DNA of 64,000 bases from Spirosoma sp. SC4-14 (GCF_037201965.1 NZ_CP147518.1:3651001-3715000), one strand, 5' to 3'. Positions 30,942-40,707 are shown, counted from the first letter of the stretch. Notes: a model not told the origin generated them from the letters alone. Numbers and translations are program-made.

Positions 30942-32012
30942 TTATTCGCTCATCTCTCCGCTAAGTGGTTGAGCCAGAAGTTGTCGAATGTTGGCCAGGT
31001 TAGTTTCCTGACCCAACAAAAACATAAGTTTCGTAATGGCCGCTTCGGTTGTGATGTCTGCACCGCTAATGACGCCAATCTGCTGAAGCATTTTACTGGT
31101 CTGATACCGTCCCTGGGTAACCCGGCCGCCTTCGCACTGCGACACATTGATGATAAGTACTCCCCGGTCGATAGCTGCTTTTAGTGTATACAGAAACCAA
31201 CGGTCGGTCGGTGCATTTCCGGCTCCAAATGTTTCCATAACAACACCCCGTAAATTGGGAATAGAAATTATCGATTCCACAACGGATTGAGTAATGCCCG
31301 GAAATAATTTCAAAATCGTTACCCGTGAGTCCAGGGATGTGCGAATGTGTAAGATTGAGTTGGGCTGGTAGGGGCGGATATAGGGGCGGTTGTAATCGAT
31401 ACTGACACCAGCCGTAGCCAGGGGCGGGTAGTTTTCGGAGGCAAAGGCGTTGAACTGTACACTTTCGTGTTTGGTTGAGCGGTTGCCCCGCAGCAGTAAC
31501 GAATTGAAATAAACGCAGACTTCAGATACAATCGGTTTGCCATCTTCCTGAGCGGCAGCAATCTCCAGGGCCGTAATGAAATTTTCCCGCGCATCGGTAC
31601 GGGCGATGCCAATGGGCAATTGGGCACCGGTGAGCAATACGGGTTTATTCAGTCCGTCAAGCATAAAACTGAGTGCCGAGGCCGTGTACGACATGGTATC
31701 CGTACCGTGCAGAATCACAAAGCTGTCGTATAGTGGGTAATTGCTTTCGATTAACTGGGCCAGCTCAACCCAAACAGCGGGTTTCATGTTCGACGAGTCG
31801 ATAATCTCATGAAGCGTCAGTATGGTTATGGCAAAATCGAGCCGATTCAGTTCAGGAACCCGGTCGAGTACCTGTTCAAAATCGAATGGAATTAATTGAT
31901 TGGCTTTGGGGTCGTATACCATACCAAATGTGCCTCCCGTATAAATTACCAATACCGATGACCGTGGTTCTTTGGTCGAACCTGGATTCAGGCGAACTGT
32001 TCTATAAGTCAT
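30942..32012 (-). CDS. ansA: L-asparaginase, type I
   Basis: 356 residues, no signal peptide, so cytoplasmic (type I). It hydrolyses L-asparagine to aspartate and ammonia. The first catalytic threonine lies in VIYTGGTFGM (about residues 24-33); the second active-site motif is ILHGTDTMSYTASALSFML. The core PVLLTGAQLPIG and the GVVMETFGAGNAP loop are typical of the family. It is the last gene of the leftward host group and is followed by a short gap and tRNA-Ser. Length is normal for bacterial type I enzymes. The 'ansA' symbol follows family usage. Confidence 0.92.
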   Translation of the reverse strand: MTYRTVRLNPGSTKEPRSSVLVIYTGGTFGMVYDPKANQLIPFDFEQVLDRVPELNRLDFAITILTLHEIIDSSNMKPAVWVELAQLIESNYPLYDSFVILHGTDTMSYTASALSFMLDGLNKPVLLTGAQLPIGIARTDARENFITALEIAAAQEDGKPIVSEVCVYFNSLLLRGNRSTKHESVQFNAFASENYPPLATAGVSIDYNRPYIRPYQPNSILHIRTSLDSRVTILKLFPGITQSVVESIISIPNLRGVVMETFGAGNAPTDRWFLYTLKAAIDRGVLIINVSQCEGGRVTQGRYQTSKMLQQIGVISGADITTEAAITKLMFLLGQETNLANIRQLLAQPLSGEMSE

Positions 32013-32063
32013 TCCCGATGAAATGAAAGCGATGAAATGAGATAGGCCATAACTGCCAAACGG

Positions 32064-32882
32064 TTATTCGGGGAGCAGGTTTGCGTATAAGGCAGGTAAA
32101 AGCGATAAGGCAGCAGCGGTCGTATGTCGCGCAACATCGTCGATACTGACCTGTTTCAGATCGGCAATACGCTGGGCAATGAGCCGTAGGTAAGCGGGTT
32201 CGTTTCGTTTACCCCGGTATGGTACCGGTGCCAGATAAGGCGCATCGGTTTCGAGTACTAAATGATCAAGTTCTACATAGGGAAGAACGTTGTTGAGACC
32301 ACCATTTTTGAACGTACTGACTCCGCCGATGCCTAATTTGAAGCCCATGTCAATGGCTCGCTTCGCTTCATCAAGAGTGCCGACAAAACAATGAAAAATG
32401 CCGGTCAGGCCCGGAAAGGCCAGCTTTTCGATCAGGTCGGCGGCTTCCGAAAAAGCATTTCGATCGTGTCCGGATCGGGTATGCATCGAAACCGGGAGTT
32501 TCTGTTCAGCCGCCCACCGCAGTTGAATCTCAAATGCCTCAAACTGCTGGTCGACAAATGTCATATCCCAATAAAAATCAAGACCTATTTCGCCAACAGC
32601 CATAAACGCATGGCGATTGAGCTGATCCTGAGCTGCTGCCAGTTCACGTTCAAACGTATCGTTGACATAGGCAGGATGCAGCCCCATCATGGGCAAACAG
32701 CGATCGGGGTAGTGTTCGGCCAGGGCCATCATGCTGGCCACTGTTTCCTGAGCGCAGTTGGGCATCCATATCTGATGGATTTGTTGTGCTTCGGCCCGTT
32801 TCAGCATCGCATCATAACCACCCGTAGCCTGGTCGTCGAACTGCGGATCATAAATATGGGCGTGGGTATCAATAAGTATCAT
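32064..32882 (-). CDS. tatD: TatD-family metal-dependent hydrolase
   Basis: 272 residues, cytoplasmic. Family motifs are clear: IDTHAHIYDPQF at the N-terminus (metal ligands), AVGEIGLDFYWD, LPVSMHTRSGHDR, GIFHCFVGTLDEAKRA, and the C-terminal LVLETDAPYLAPVPYRGKRN. These enzymes act as 3'-5' DNases or related phosphoesterases. It lies 51 nt upstream of the asparaginase gene in the same direction, so cotranscription is likely. Specific substrate not known; TatD-like YcfH/YabD are close alternatives. Confidence 0.9.
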   Translation of the reverse strand: MILIDTHAHIYDPQFDDQATGGYDAMLKRAEAQQIHQIWMPNCAQETVASMMALAEHYPDRCLPMMGLHPAYVNDTFERELAAAQDQLNRHAFMAVGEIGLDFYWDMTFVDQQFEAFEIQLRWAAEQKLPVSMHTRSGHDRNAFSEAADLIEKLAFPGLTGIFHCFVGTLDEAKRAIDMGFKLGIGGVSTFKNGGLNNVLPYVELDHLVLETDAPYLAPVPYRGKRNEPAYLRLIAQRIADLKQVSIDDVARHTTAAALSLLPALYANLLPE

Positions 32883-32940
32883 ACCAGCATTGAGGGGTAG
32901 TGAACGATGGTTAAAAATGGATTCCTCTCCTCATCGGTTA

Positions 32941-33960
32941 CTACGTGTAACTTCGTCCTTTCCATTCAATCCGGGGCGTCAGGAAATAATATAACACCGA
33001 CGCTGGACCAATCATGAGTTGATATATTCCAAAAAGCAACGCATAGGGCCACAACTTGGTTTGCCTGATGCGACTTAATCCGAAGGAAATTGTCAGGGCC
33101 TGAAAAAATACGACGATCACATAGAGGCTACTTGCTAAGGTTGGCAGCAAATAGCCAACGGCTACTAGAATCGGTAGCGTCAGGTATTGCCCAAAGAGCA
33201 ATACCCGCATCCAGATGGGTAAGTCCATCGCTCCCCGCATCCAGCGTTTTCGCTGTTGAAAAAACTGCTTTGCTGTATCGACGGGCTTCGTTCTGGCCAG
33301 TAGCTGCTCGTTGAGGACATTGCGAAAGCCAAACCCTTTACTGACTATGGCCCGAAAGAGCGTATAATCTTCAACTACCGAAACGGGTAACGCTTCATAG
33401 CCCCCAACTGCATCATAGGCTTCGCGCCTGACCGCCATATTATTGCCCATTGCCGTAACGGGCCAGCCAACCTCGCTTGCCAGATGTACCAGCGTCAGGT
33501 TATAGAGCCAGTCGATGGTTTGCAGTTTATGAAACAGACGTGGGCCTTCGGGTAAGGTTATACCAGTTACGATACCAGTCGATTCGGTCATGTAGGTTTG
33601 CATAACCGCAATCCAGTCGGGAGCTACCACCGTATCGGCATCCGTAAAGAAGCGGTATTCGCCCCTGGCCAACGTGTTTAACTGCGCTAACACATTGGCT
33701 TTACCGGGCAGATCCAGCCATACTGCCGAAATGTCAATTAACCGAAATGAGGGTTTATCGGCAATGTAGTCAGCTACGACAGCCCGAGTTCGATCTGTCG
33801 ATTGATCATTTCCAATCAGCACCTCCAGTTCCTCAGCCGGAAACTGGAGCCGGGCTATAGCTTCCAGGCAGGCTAAAATGGTTGTTTCTTCGTTGCGGGC
33901 AGCAATAAGAATACTGACAGAGGGTTGTATTGGTGCTGGCAAAGGATCAATAACCGGCAT
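32941..33960 (-). CDS. Membrane-associated family 2 glycosyltransferase
   Basis: About 339 residues from the ATG at 33,960 (MPVIDPLP...). The open frame reaches 34,032, but that part overlaps the deacetylase gene and looks non-genuine. The GT-A fold has SVSILIAARNEETTILACLE, then EVLIGNDQSTDRTRAV, a FFTDADTVVAPDW DxD-type metal site, and VVEDYTLFRAIVSKG; QQRKRWMRGAMDL is the Q/RxxRW-like motif. Two or three C-terminal transmembrane helices follow (LFGQYLTLPILVAVGYLLPT). It overlaps the deacetylase by 14 nt, suggesting a shared role in surface polysaccharide synthesis or modification. Confidence 0.82.
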   Translation of the reverse strand: MPVIDPLPAPIQPSVSILIAARNEETTILACLEAIARLQFPAEELEVLIGNDQSTDRTRAVVADYIADKPSFRLIDISAVWLDLPGKANVLAQLNTLARGEYRFFTDADTVVAPDWIAVMQTYMTESTGIVTGITLPEGPRLFHKLQTIDWLYNLTLVHLASEVGWPVTAMGNNMAVRREAYDAVGGYEALPVSVVEDYTLFRAIVSKGFGFRNVLNEQLLARTKPVDTAKQFFQQRKRWMRGAMDLPIWMRVLLFGQYLTLPILVAVGYLLPTLASSLYVIVVFFQALTISFGLSRIRQTKLWPYALLFGIYQLMIGPASVLYYFLTPRIEWKGRSYT

Positions 33961-34591
33961 AGACAGGCTGTGGTACGGCCCGAAATGCAAAACCCCGCTC
34001 TGAAAAGTGAGCCAGCATTCGGGGCAATACATACCGCATGGTTGGCCAGGCTTTCAGGCTATCGTGAAACACGACAATTGAGCCCGAATGCGTGTACTGA
34101 ATGGTTTTTCGAAGGCATACATCAGCCGGTAACCGCCGGTCGAAATCGCCGGTGAGCACATCCCACATGACTACCGAATAATTTTCCATCACTTCGGCCA
34201 CCTGCGTTTTTTTTATCCGGCCATAAGGGGGGCGAAACAGGGCGGTATCAACCCCGAGTTGCTCCTGACATTTTTTTATGTTCTCCAGATAGACAGCATC
34301 GTCGGTTTTCCATCCATTTAAATGGTTAAATGTATGATTACCAACCATATGGCCTGCTTCCAGTACCTGGTAGAGCACATCCCGATGCTTTCGAACATTA
34401 TCGCCAATACAGAAAAAAGTTGCCTGGGCCGCATATTTATCGAGCTGTTCGAGCACAAACTCCGTTACTATCGGAATTGGCCCATCATCAAATGTCAGAT
34501 AAATAGTAGGAGTAGCCTCATCTTCGATCTTCCACCAGAACTCAGGGTAGACCGTCCGAAGCAGAAAGTTGGATTTATGCAGGAAAAGCAT
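33947..34591 (-). CDS. Polysaccharide deacetylase (NodB-type)
   Basis: 214 residues. NodB homology motifs are present: TIYLTFDDGPIP (catalytic base Asp and metal Asp), HMVGNHTFNHL (metal His residues), and ALFRPPYGRI (catalytic loop). The expected VVMWDVLTGDFD and a final GSIVVFHDSLKAW segment complete the family pattern. No clear signal peptide; the first residues MLFLHKSNFLLRTVYPEFWW are hydrophobic and may form a membrane anchor. It removes N- or O-acetyl groups from glycans. Partner glycosyltransferase is immediately downstream. Confidence 0.88.
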   Translation of the reverse strand: MLFLHKSNFLLRTVYPEFWWKIEDEATPTIYLTFDDGPIPIVTEFVLEQLDKYAAQATFFCIGDNVRKHRDVLYQVLEAGHMVGNHTFNHLNGWKTDDAVYLENIKKCQEQLGVDTALFRPPYGRIKKTQVAEVMENYSVVMWDVLTGDFDRRLPADVCLRKTIQYTHSGSIVVFHDSLKAWPTMRYVLPRMLAHFSERGFAFRAVPQPVYAGY

Positions 34592-35097
34592 ACTGTTTCG
34601 AATAAGTACTTAACCGTAAGCTAGTTAGCTCTCATTAAAGTACAGTTTACTGAAATCGTTTACGAGTTGGATTTCAGTTTTGCTCAAAAATACGAGTCAA
34701 CTAATTACCTATACGCTAAAATCGAAGATTTGTTTCATAACGGTCGGTTGCAGTCCTGATTTTTGGATTAATAGAAGAATGAAAGCGGTTAAGAAGAGAT
34801 GATGAACCCCGATCTGGTTAAACAATAAGTTGCCGTGTAGAAGAGACGGTCAATTACCAACAATTAATTTTATGGTTAAAAATACTGGATAGATTGGGAT
34901 AAAATGAGCAATCTACTTACTTTGCAGGAAGTATTCGGCCGTTGGCATGTTTTTCTCTCTATTCGCACTGATGAGTTTTTTTTAAAAATTAATATACTTG
35001 ACTGGAAGTATATTTTGAATTAAATAATTTACTATATTAGACAAACTATAGCAACTCTTTTTTTATAATAGTCACTACCAAATCCATTCAATCAACT
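34592..35097. other. 506-bp intergenic region with promoter and palindrome
   Basis: This AT-rich gap separates leftward and rightward genes. A rightward promoter is likely: TTG at 34,894-34,896, a 20-bp spacer, and TTACTTTG at 34,917-34,924, one base off TAnnTTTG. A perfect palindrome AATATACTT-n6-AAGTATATT lies at 34,991-35,014 and may be a regulator site. No further coding region or RNA gene is seen. Confidence 0.5.
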
Positions 35098-35337
35098 GTG
35101 AGCCAAAAACAATTTGACAAACTACGCTTACAAAAGCGATATTACGATTCGCTGGTAAACAGTCGGCTTTTTTCGGTAAACTTCATGGAAGTAGCTGTAA
35201 AAAAGCTTATTCCCACTAACCCGCCCGATGGGCTACTGGTTAATCAGAAACACTATCTGGCCCATTTGCATCAGCAGTGCCATACATTTGTTGCTGAGTA
35301 TAATCGTATAGCTCTTTTACTGGAACCAAGCGAATAG
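35098..35337 (+). CDS. Small hypothetical protein
   Basis: 79 residues, GTG start at 35,098 (SQKQFDKLRLQKRYYDS). It is basic and helical, with FSVNFMEVAVKKLIPTNPPD and HYLAHLHQQCHTFVAEYNRI. It stands alone after a long AT-rich upstream region, the only rightward gene between leftward gene groups. No family recognised. A start at the ATG of 35,185 would lose the basic helix. Confidence 0.5.
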   Translation: MSQKQFDKLRLQKRYYDSLVNSRLFSVNFMEVAVKKLIPTNPPDGLLVNQKHYLAHLHQQCHTFVAEYNRIALLLEPSE

Positions 35338-35396
35338 CTTTTGCTGAATCTGATTCCTGTCAGTCAATGGCACTGGAGGGACGGGAAAATATCGGT

Positions 35397-36518
35397 TTAT
35401 TTTAGTTTTCTGTCCTTCCAGTAGTATCCTGTTTGCTGGGCCACCAGGCCAAAAAACACAACATATACGGGATAGATTAGTTGCGTAAGAGGAATGGTTG
35501 GTACCTGCTTATTTTTTTGCAAAAAAAGGAGAACCTGCCGCAGGAATAAAAACTCAGGTAAGGCTTTCAGCCCGATAACAAGCAGTGCCGTACTACTGCT
35601 AATGGTGTTGAAGAGCCAGGCTACTACCGCTAAAACGGGGGCCGCATTGCTCAGGAATATAAAAACCGCCAACAGAGAAGGCCCCCAACTCTGATACATT
35701 CGCCACTTACTGGCCCAGCGCTTACGCTGGTTATAGAACGCTTTCCACGACTGATGTGGACTGGTACTGACAATGGCTTCGGGGCTTTTCAGGAACCGAA
35801 TAGCCTTCGGGTAACGATTGGCAATTTTGTGCATCAGAAATTCGTCGTCGCCGGAGGCTATATGGTCGATTCCTGAAAAGCCGCCTACTTCGCTAAAGGC
35901 CTGTTTTTCATAGCATAGATTAGCGCCATTGCACATAGTTGGCATGCCCAGCGCCATTGTACAGGCTCCAGACCCTATTAAACTGGCAAACTCAACGGTC
36001 TGTAGGGAATCGGAAACTGTATGTTCTGCCGTGAAGGTTACCGGCCCCGAAATAAGTTTTGCTCCTGTAGACTGGTAAAACGACGCAATAGTTGCCAGCC
36101 ATGCTGGCCCCACACGGCAATCGCCGTCTGTTGTAACGATCAGGTCGCCTTTGGCCTGTGCAATGCTTTGGCTGATGGCCCGCTTCTTGGGTGATGACGT
36201 TGGTTCATCGGTTAAAGCCAGCAACTGTAAATTAAAAGACACTGACTGAACACAGGACCGAACAATCGATACCGTATGATCGCTCGATGAATCGTCGGCC
36301 ACTATCACTTCAAACTGTGGGTATGATTGCTGGTTAAGATCCGCTAACAACTTTCCAATGGTATTGGCTTCGTTTCGAACCGGTATTACCACAGAGATAT
36401 AAGGCTGATGCGGAACAGCAGCTAAAGGCTTAAAGAAGGGGATTCGAACCCAGGTAATCCATAATATGAGCGTAAACAGCGCATAGAGTAGGCTCACCGC
36501 TATTAGAAACAGTGTCAT
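35397..36518 (-). CDS. Family 2 glycosyltransferase with membrane anchors
   Basis: About 373 residues from the ATG at 36,518, whose ATGA overlaps the stop of the upstream gene. The longer open frame (to 36,650) overlaps that gene and is not used. An N-terminal membrane helix (LFLIAVSLLYALFTLILWIT) precedes the GT-A domain: YISVVIPVRNEANTIGKLL, FEVIVADDSSSDHTVSIVR, LIVTTDGDCRVGPAW (DxD-like metal site), ASGDDEFLMHKIANRYP and the QRKRWASKWRMYQSWGP motif. Several C-terminal helices follow. Together with the flippase-like gene it suggests synthesis of a membrane-linked glycan. Confidence 0.82.
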   Translation of the reverse strand: MTLFLIAVSLLYALFTLILWITWVRIPFFKPLAAVPHQPYISVVIPVRNEANTIGKLLADLNQQSYPQFEVIVADDSSSDHTVSIVRSCVQSVSFNLQLLALTDEPTSSPKKRAISQSIAQAKGDLIVTTDGDCRVGPAWLATIASFYQSTGAKLISGPVTFTAEHTVSDSLQTVEFASLIGSGACTMALGMPTMCNGANLCYEKQAFSEVGGFSGIDHIASGDDEFLMHKIANRYPKAIRFLKSPEAIVSTSPHQSWKAFYNQRKRWASKWRMYQSWGPSLLAVFIFLSNAAPVLAVVAWLFNTISSSTALLVIGLKALPEFLFLRQVLLFLQKNKQVPTIPLTQLIYPVYVVFFGLVAQQTGYYWKDRKLK

Positions 36519-37525
36519 TCGGCGGTTATTTTTAGTTTCCAAACCCAGATCAATCCCACCAGAACAGGTGTTAATACATTGGCAAGCCAAAGCGTTAATG
36601 TTGCCGTCAGTAGCACAGGGACCGGCAGATTTAATGGTGCAAAGACCCACAGCGAAGCTGCTTCCCGAACGCCCAGATCACTAAGCAGATTAAACGCGGG
36701 GGTTATGGTTTTCGCCAGAAAGACCAGCCCGATTGCTGAGGCTGAAATGAGCACCGGCAAGTCAATGCCAAGTAAGCGTAAGGCCAGGTAAAACTGTACA
36801 GAAAATACCAGATACCTAAGGGTAGCAGCAAGCAGAGCCAGGTAAATTTCACGGTTGGTGTATTGCCCGGCAACGTTCCAGAATTGTATTAACCAGCGAA
36901 ATGATACTCGGCTTTCGGCCCATTTTAAGAGCGGTCTGCGCACAATTCCTAAAAGTATGCCCAGACTTACCAGAACAGCCAGCAACCCCAGTAGCCATTG
37001 CCCGGCTGCGGTGTTGCGTTCGGGCACAAAATGGACATAAGAAGCCCAGGCAATTGTTCCGAATACAATGGCGACATAGAATTGCATTCCCCCCGAAATC
37101 AGCGAAGCCCCGATGGCTTCAACCCGCTTGTTTCGCAACGACAGCACCCGGCCCGCCGTATCGCCCAACTGGGCAGGTAAGGCAAAACCCAATGATACCC
37201 CGGCTAAAACGCCCTGATAGGCTTGCCAAAACGTTTTTTTCTCAATGCGCTGGAGCAGAATCTGCCATTTCAGCGCTTCGAAGCCCCAGTTGATGGGGAT
37301 TAGGAACAGCAGCGCAATAGCCCAGTATTCGGGTTTGCTTACGGTGCTGAGCTGGGTCTTTAGGATAGCCCAATCCAATGGCTGTTGGCGTAAGGTATGG
37401 TTTATATAATAAAGCAGACCGGCAAAAACGATGATTTTGCCCAATAAAATGATTTTTTTCGTTGGTTTCAGCGACAAAACGTATAAGAACACGTTACTTT
37501 GTAAAGAGTACAACACTACGTTCAT
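36515..37525 (-). CDS. Flippase-like integral membrane protein (LPG synthase TM/UPF0104 type)
   Basis: About 336 residues with eight or so membrane helices. Family signs are IILLGKIIVFAGLLYYINHT, the GFEALKWQILLQRIEKKTFW segment, AYQGVLAGVSLGFALPAQLG and GRVLSLRNKRVEAIGASLIS, matching the lysyl-PG-synthase-like or AglD-like transmembrane family. It probably moves or handles a lipid-linked sugar. ATGA overlap couples it to the glycosyltransferase. The start is unsure: the ATG at 37,525 lies back to back with the ruvC ATG (both use CATG). Downstream GTG or TTG codons are alternatives. Confidence 0.72.
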   Translation of the reverse strand: MNVVLYSLQSNVFLYVLSLKPTKKIILLGKIIVFAGLLYYINHTLRQQPLDWAILKTQLSTVSKPEYWAIALLFLIPINWGFEALKWQILLQRIEKKTFWQAYQGVLAGVSLGFALPAQLGDTAGRVLSLRNKRVEAIGASLISGGMQFYVAIVFGTIAWASYVHFVPERNTAAGQWLLGLLAVLVSLGILLGIVRRPLLKWAESRVSFRWLIQFWNVAGQYTNREIYLALLAATLRYLVFSVQFYLALRLLGIDLPVLISASAIGLVFLAKTITPAFNLLSDLGVREAASLWVFAPLNLPVPVLLTATLTLWLANVLTPVLVGLIWVWKLKITAE

Positions 37526-38129
37526 GACACTTACTCCACAAACCGCTACGACATTGCCAGATAACCCAACTCCGGAAAAAATCATTCTGGGAGTAGACCC
37601 AGGCACCCAGGTTGCCGGTTATGGCATCATTTCGGTAAAAGCAGGAGTGATGACCATGATGCAGTATGGAGTAGTTCAGTTGAGCAAATATAGTACCTAC
37701 CAACTGAAGCTCCAGAAACTTCACGAAACCATACTGCGCCTGATCGATGAATACCATCCCGATGAGATGGCCATTGAAGACCCGTTTTTTGGCAAAAATG
37801 TTCAGGCTATGCTGAAATTGGGTCGGGCTCAGGGGGTAGTGATGGCGGCTGCGCTCTCGCGCAATATTCCAATTGTAGAGTATGCACCCCGCCGAATCAA
37901 ACAATCGGTAACCGGTAACGGAAATGCAACTAAAGAACAGGTCTCGCAAATGGTCAGCCATTTGCTGGGCGAAAAACTCAATCCTCAGTTTTTCGATGCC
38001 ACCGATGCACTGGCTATTGCTGTTTGCCATCATTTCCACGAAAATGCCCTGCCGACCGTATCCAACAAAAAAACAAAAAAAGGCGCATGGGGTGCCTTTG
38101 TCAGTGAAAATTCCAATCGAATCATGTAA
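37524..38129 (+). CDS. ruvC: Holliday junction resolvase RuvC
   Basis: About 201 residues from the ATG at 37,524; the frame extends further up but those codons overlap the divergent membrane-protein gene. The four acidic active-site residues are in ILGVDPGTQVAGYGIISV, MAIEDPFFGKN and FDATDALAIAVCHH. Also present is QAMLKLGRAQGVVMAAALSR and the VTGNGNATKEQVSQMV helix of RuvC. It resolves recombination junctions together with RuvAB. Length is normal. It is adjacent to yjbQ and divergent from the flippase-like gene. Confidence 0.93.
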   Translation: MTLTPQTATTLPDNPTPEKIILGVDPGTQVAGYGIISVKAGVMTMMQYGVVQLSKYSTYQLKLQKLHETILRLIDEYHPDEMAIEDPFFGKNVQAMLKLGRAQGVVMAAALSRNIPIVEYAPRRIKQSVTGNGNATKEQVSQMVSHLLGEKLNPQFFDATDALAIAVCHHFHENALPTVSNKKTKKGAWGAFVSENSNRIM

Positions 38130-38202
38130 GGCTTTCGGCCATGGGTCATTGGCTAATTGGTCGTTCGTTTCTTATTGAAACCAATGACAACCTTCTAACC
38201 AC

Positions 38203-38628
38203 ATGCCTACATTTCAGAAAACGATCAACCTCCCCGCATATCCTCGTGGCTTTCATCTGATTACCCGTATTGTTGAACGTGAATTTCCGGATTTGCAAAA
38301 AATCAGGATTGGCATTCTGCACGTGTTCATCCAGCATACATCGGCCAGCCTGACTATAAACGAAAATGCCGATCCAACCGTAAGGGGAGATTTTGAACGG
38401 TATTTCAACCGGGCTGTTCCCGAAAACGCTCCTTATTATCAGCATGACTACGAAGGCTCCGACGATATGCCTGCTCACCTGAAAGCGGCCATGCTGGGTA
38501 GTTCGGTTACGATTCCTATCACCAATGGGCAGCTCAACCTGGGCACCTGGCAGGGCATTTACCTGGGTGAACACCGCAACCAGGGCGGTCGCCGTACGTT
38601 GGTGCTAACCGCCTGGGGTAACGAGTAA
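38203..38628 (+). CDS. yjbQ: YjbQ-family protein (UPF0047)
   Basis: 141 residues, whole family length. Core signs are FHLITRIVEREFPDLQKIRI, GILHVFIQHTSASLTINENA, then DFERYFNRAVPENAPYYQHD and HLKAAMLGSSVTIPITNGQL, ending GTWQGIYLGEHR. Family members are small beta proteins linked to secondary thiamine-phosphate synthase activity; the true function is unsettled. It is downstream of ruvC with a 73-nt gap that contains the inverted repeat GTCATTGG/CCAATGAC (38,145-38,188). Confidence 0.9.
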   Translation: MPTFQKTINLPAYPRGFHLITRIVEREFPDLQKIRIGILHVFIQHTSASLTINENADPTVRGDFERYFNRAVPENAPYYQHDYEGSDDMPAHLKAAMLGSSVTIPITNGQLNLGTWQGIYLGEHRNQGGRRTLVLTAWGNE

Positions 38629-38629
38629 G

Positions 38630-38653
38630 CGGGTGGGGTAGGCCCCCAACCCG
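38630..38653. terminator. Terminator between converging yjbQ and YyaL-type genes
   Basis: CGGGT-GGGG (38,630-38,638) pairs with CCCC-(A)-ACCCG (38,644-38,653) with one bulge. It occupies the 36-bp space between two convergent stop codons. Confidence 0.55.
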
Positions 38654-38664
38654 ACCGGTTTCGA

Positions 38665-40707
38665 TTACCGCAACAACCTCCAGACGGCTTCAACGCTCGT
38701 GACCGGAAGCTGGCAGGCCCGGTTGTAGCACACATAAATAGCTGTTTTACCATCGATAGGGCCTCGCTGTTCCAGAAGCGGTAGATTTCCCTGCCCGGTG
38801 GTGCCACAAAGTACTTTATTCGGATAAAACTCGGCATCCAGTTCGGCCCGATACTGATCTGCATCGGGGCCAGTAATGGCAATTTCGGCCGTTGGACGAA
38901 GCCGCATAGCAAACTGAGCAGCCCAGTTGGTGAGGTAGTCGGCGTTTTGCTGTACCAGTGGTTGTACCCGACCCAGCATCCGATCGGCCCGGTCGGCATA
39001 ATCCGGGCGTTCGAGCAACAGACTTAACAGGTATAAATTTTCGGCCATCATCGAATTGGAAGCCGGTATTACATTGTCGAACAGCTCTTTACGGCGGGCA
39101 ATTAGTTCTTCGCTGTTTTTGTCGGTAAAGAATAACAGATCGTCGGACTCAGGGTCTGGGTCCGTAAAGTTTTTCAGCACATACTGCATCAACTGATCGG
39201 CTTCTGTTAGCCAGCTTTCTGCAAAAGTAGCCTGATAAAGCCCCAGCAGGCCATCGATCACTGCTGCATAATCGTCTAGAAAACCAGCCTGACGTGCACG
39301 GCCATTTTTGTAGGTATGCCAGAGCCGACCATTCCGGCTATCCCGCATTTTTTTCAACAGAAAATACCCAAGCCGAAGCGCCAGGGCCAGAAAATCGGGT
39401 TCGCCAAAAACACGGTAAGCGGTGGTTAGGCCTTTGAGCATCAATCCATTCCACGAACAGAGGATTTTATCGTCCAGACCAGGCCGTATGCGTTCGTCGC
39501 GTATGCGCAGCAGGCGCGTATGGGTGGCATCGAGCCGCACATTCAACTCGGCGAGTGGCCAGCTCATCCGTTCGGCAAAAGCTTCGTCGGATTCAGTACG
39601 GTGCAGAATATTTCTTCCGTGCTCCCAATTCCCTTCGTTAGTGAGGTTGTAGAGATCGGCAAACCAATCGTAATCGGCACCGAGTGCGTTCTGCAACTCA
39701 GGCGTTGTAAAGGTGTAAAACTTGCCTTCTACGCCTTCACTATCGGCATCCAGGGCCGAATAGAAGCCGCCCTCCGGACTGAGCAATTCGCGCTGGGCAA
39801 ACCCAATCGTTTGATAAACAACACGACGATACAATGGACTTTTGGTCAGGCTATATGCTTCGGCATATACGGCCAGGAGTTGTCCATTGTCATAGAGCAT
39901 TTTCTCAAAATGGGGAGCAAACCAGTCGGCATCGGTCGAATAGCGGGCAAAACCGCCACCCAACTGGTCATAGATTCCACCGAGCGCCATCCGGTCGAGG
40001 GTTAGCCGAACCTGATGCAAAGCGGCATCGTTGCCGTCGGCTATAGAGACGCTGGCATCGTAATACCGCAGCAAAAACCGCCAGATGCTGGGCATCGGAA
40101 ACTTGGGTGCGCGACGCATTCCGCCTTTTTCATCGTCGGCTTTAACGATTACCTTCCGATAAAGCACCTCCAGTGTTTCGGGCGAAAACAGCGGATCGCT
40201 TTGAGTTAGTCCATATCGGTCGGCATCAGTAAGGTTTAGTTCATTGGCAAACCCTTCTGCTGATTTTTGCAGATCATCGCGGTGCTCTACGTAGGCATCG
40301 CCAATACTGTTCAGCAGATTCACCCAGTTGCGTGGTGGCAGATAGGTAACACCATAGAACGGTTTTGCATCGGGCATCAGAAACACATTCAACGGCCAGC
40401 CACCCTGTACACCCATTGCCTGCACAGCATCCATATAAATGGCATCGACGTCAGGGCGCTCTTCCCGATCGACTTTTATACAAACGAATCGCTCATTCAT
40501 CAGTTGGGCAATCTCCTCGTGTTCGAACGATTCGCGCTCCATCACATGACACCAATGGCAGGCCGAGTAACCAATACTCACCAGAATAGGCTTGTTTTCG
40601 GTAGTAGCTTTGGTGAGTGCCTCCTCTCCCCACGGGTACCAGTCGACGGGGTTATGGGCATGTTGAAGTAAATAAGGACTCGTTTCGTATATGAGCTGAT
40701 TGGGCAT
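38665..40707 (-). CDS. YyaL/Spermatogenesis-associated-20-like thioredoxin-domain protein
   Basis: 680 residues, cytoplasmic. The N-terminal thioredoxin-like (DUF255) domain is plain: [34 protein letters not shown], then [20 protein letters not shown] and [17 protein letters not shown]. After that comes an (alpha/alpha)6-barrel part similar to N-acylglucosamine 2-epimerase or cellobiose epimerase folds ([53 protein letters not shown]). The family is widespread; function is not settled. It is leftward and convergent with yjbQ. Confidence 0.9.
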   Translation of the reverse strand: MPNQLIYETSPYLLQHAHNPVDWYPWGEEALTKATTENKPILVSIGYSACHWCHVMERESFEHEEIAQLMNERFVCIKVDREERPDVDAIYMDAVQAMGVQGGWPLNVFLMPDAKPFYGVTYLPPRNWVNLLNSIGDAYVEHRDDLQKSAEGFANELNLTDADRYGLTQSDPLFSPETLEVLYRKVIVKADDEKGGMRRAPKFPMPSIWRFLLRYYDASVSIADGNDAALHQVRLTLDRMALGGIYDQLGGGFARYSTDADWFAPHFEKMLYDNGQLLAVYAEAYSLTKSPLYRRVVYQTIGFAQRELLSPEGGFYSALDADSEGVEGKFYTFTTPELQNALGADYDWFADLYNLTNEGNWEHGRNILHRTESDEAFAERMSWPLAELNVRLDATHTRLLRIRDERIRPGLDDKILCSWNGLMLKGLTTAYRVFGEPDFLALALRLGYFLLKKMRDSRNGRLWHTYKNGRARQAGFLDDYAAVIDGLLGLYQATFAESWLTEADQLMQYVLKNFTDPDPESDDLLFFTDKNSEELIARRKELFDNVIPASNSMMAENLYLLSLLLERPDYADRADRMLGRVQPLVQQNADYLTNWAAQFAMRLRPTAEIAITGPDADQYRAELDAEFYPNKVLCGTTGQGNLPLLEQRGPIDGKTAIYVCYNRACQLPVTSVEAVWRLLR

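Noticed and set aside
33960-34032. Extended N-terminus of the glycosyltransferase at 32,941
   Set aside because: The extra residues overlap the deacetylase coding region and are Cys/His-rich without family similarity.
36518-36650. Extended N-terminus of the glycosyltransferase at 35,397
   Set aside because: It overlaps the coding region of the flippase-like gene, and the ATG at 36,518 gives the standard ATGA coupling.
38130-38202. GTCATTGG/CCAATGAC as an operator or terminator
   Set aside because: It is a short inverted repeat with a long spacer; no A/T tail and no second copy.
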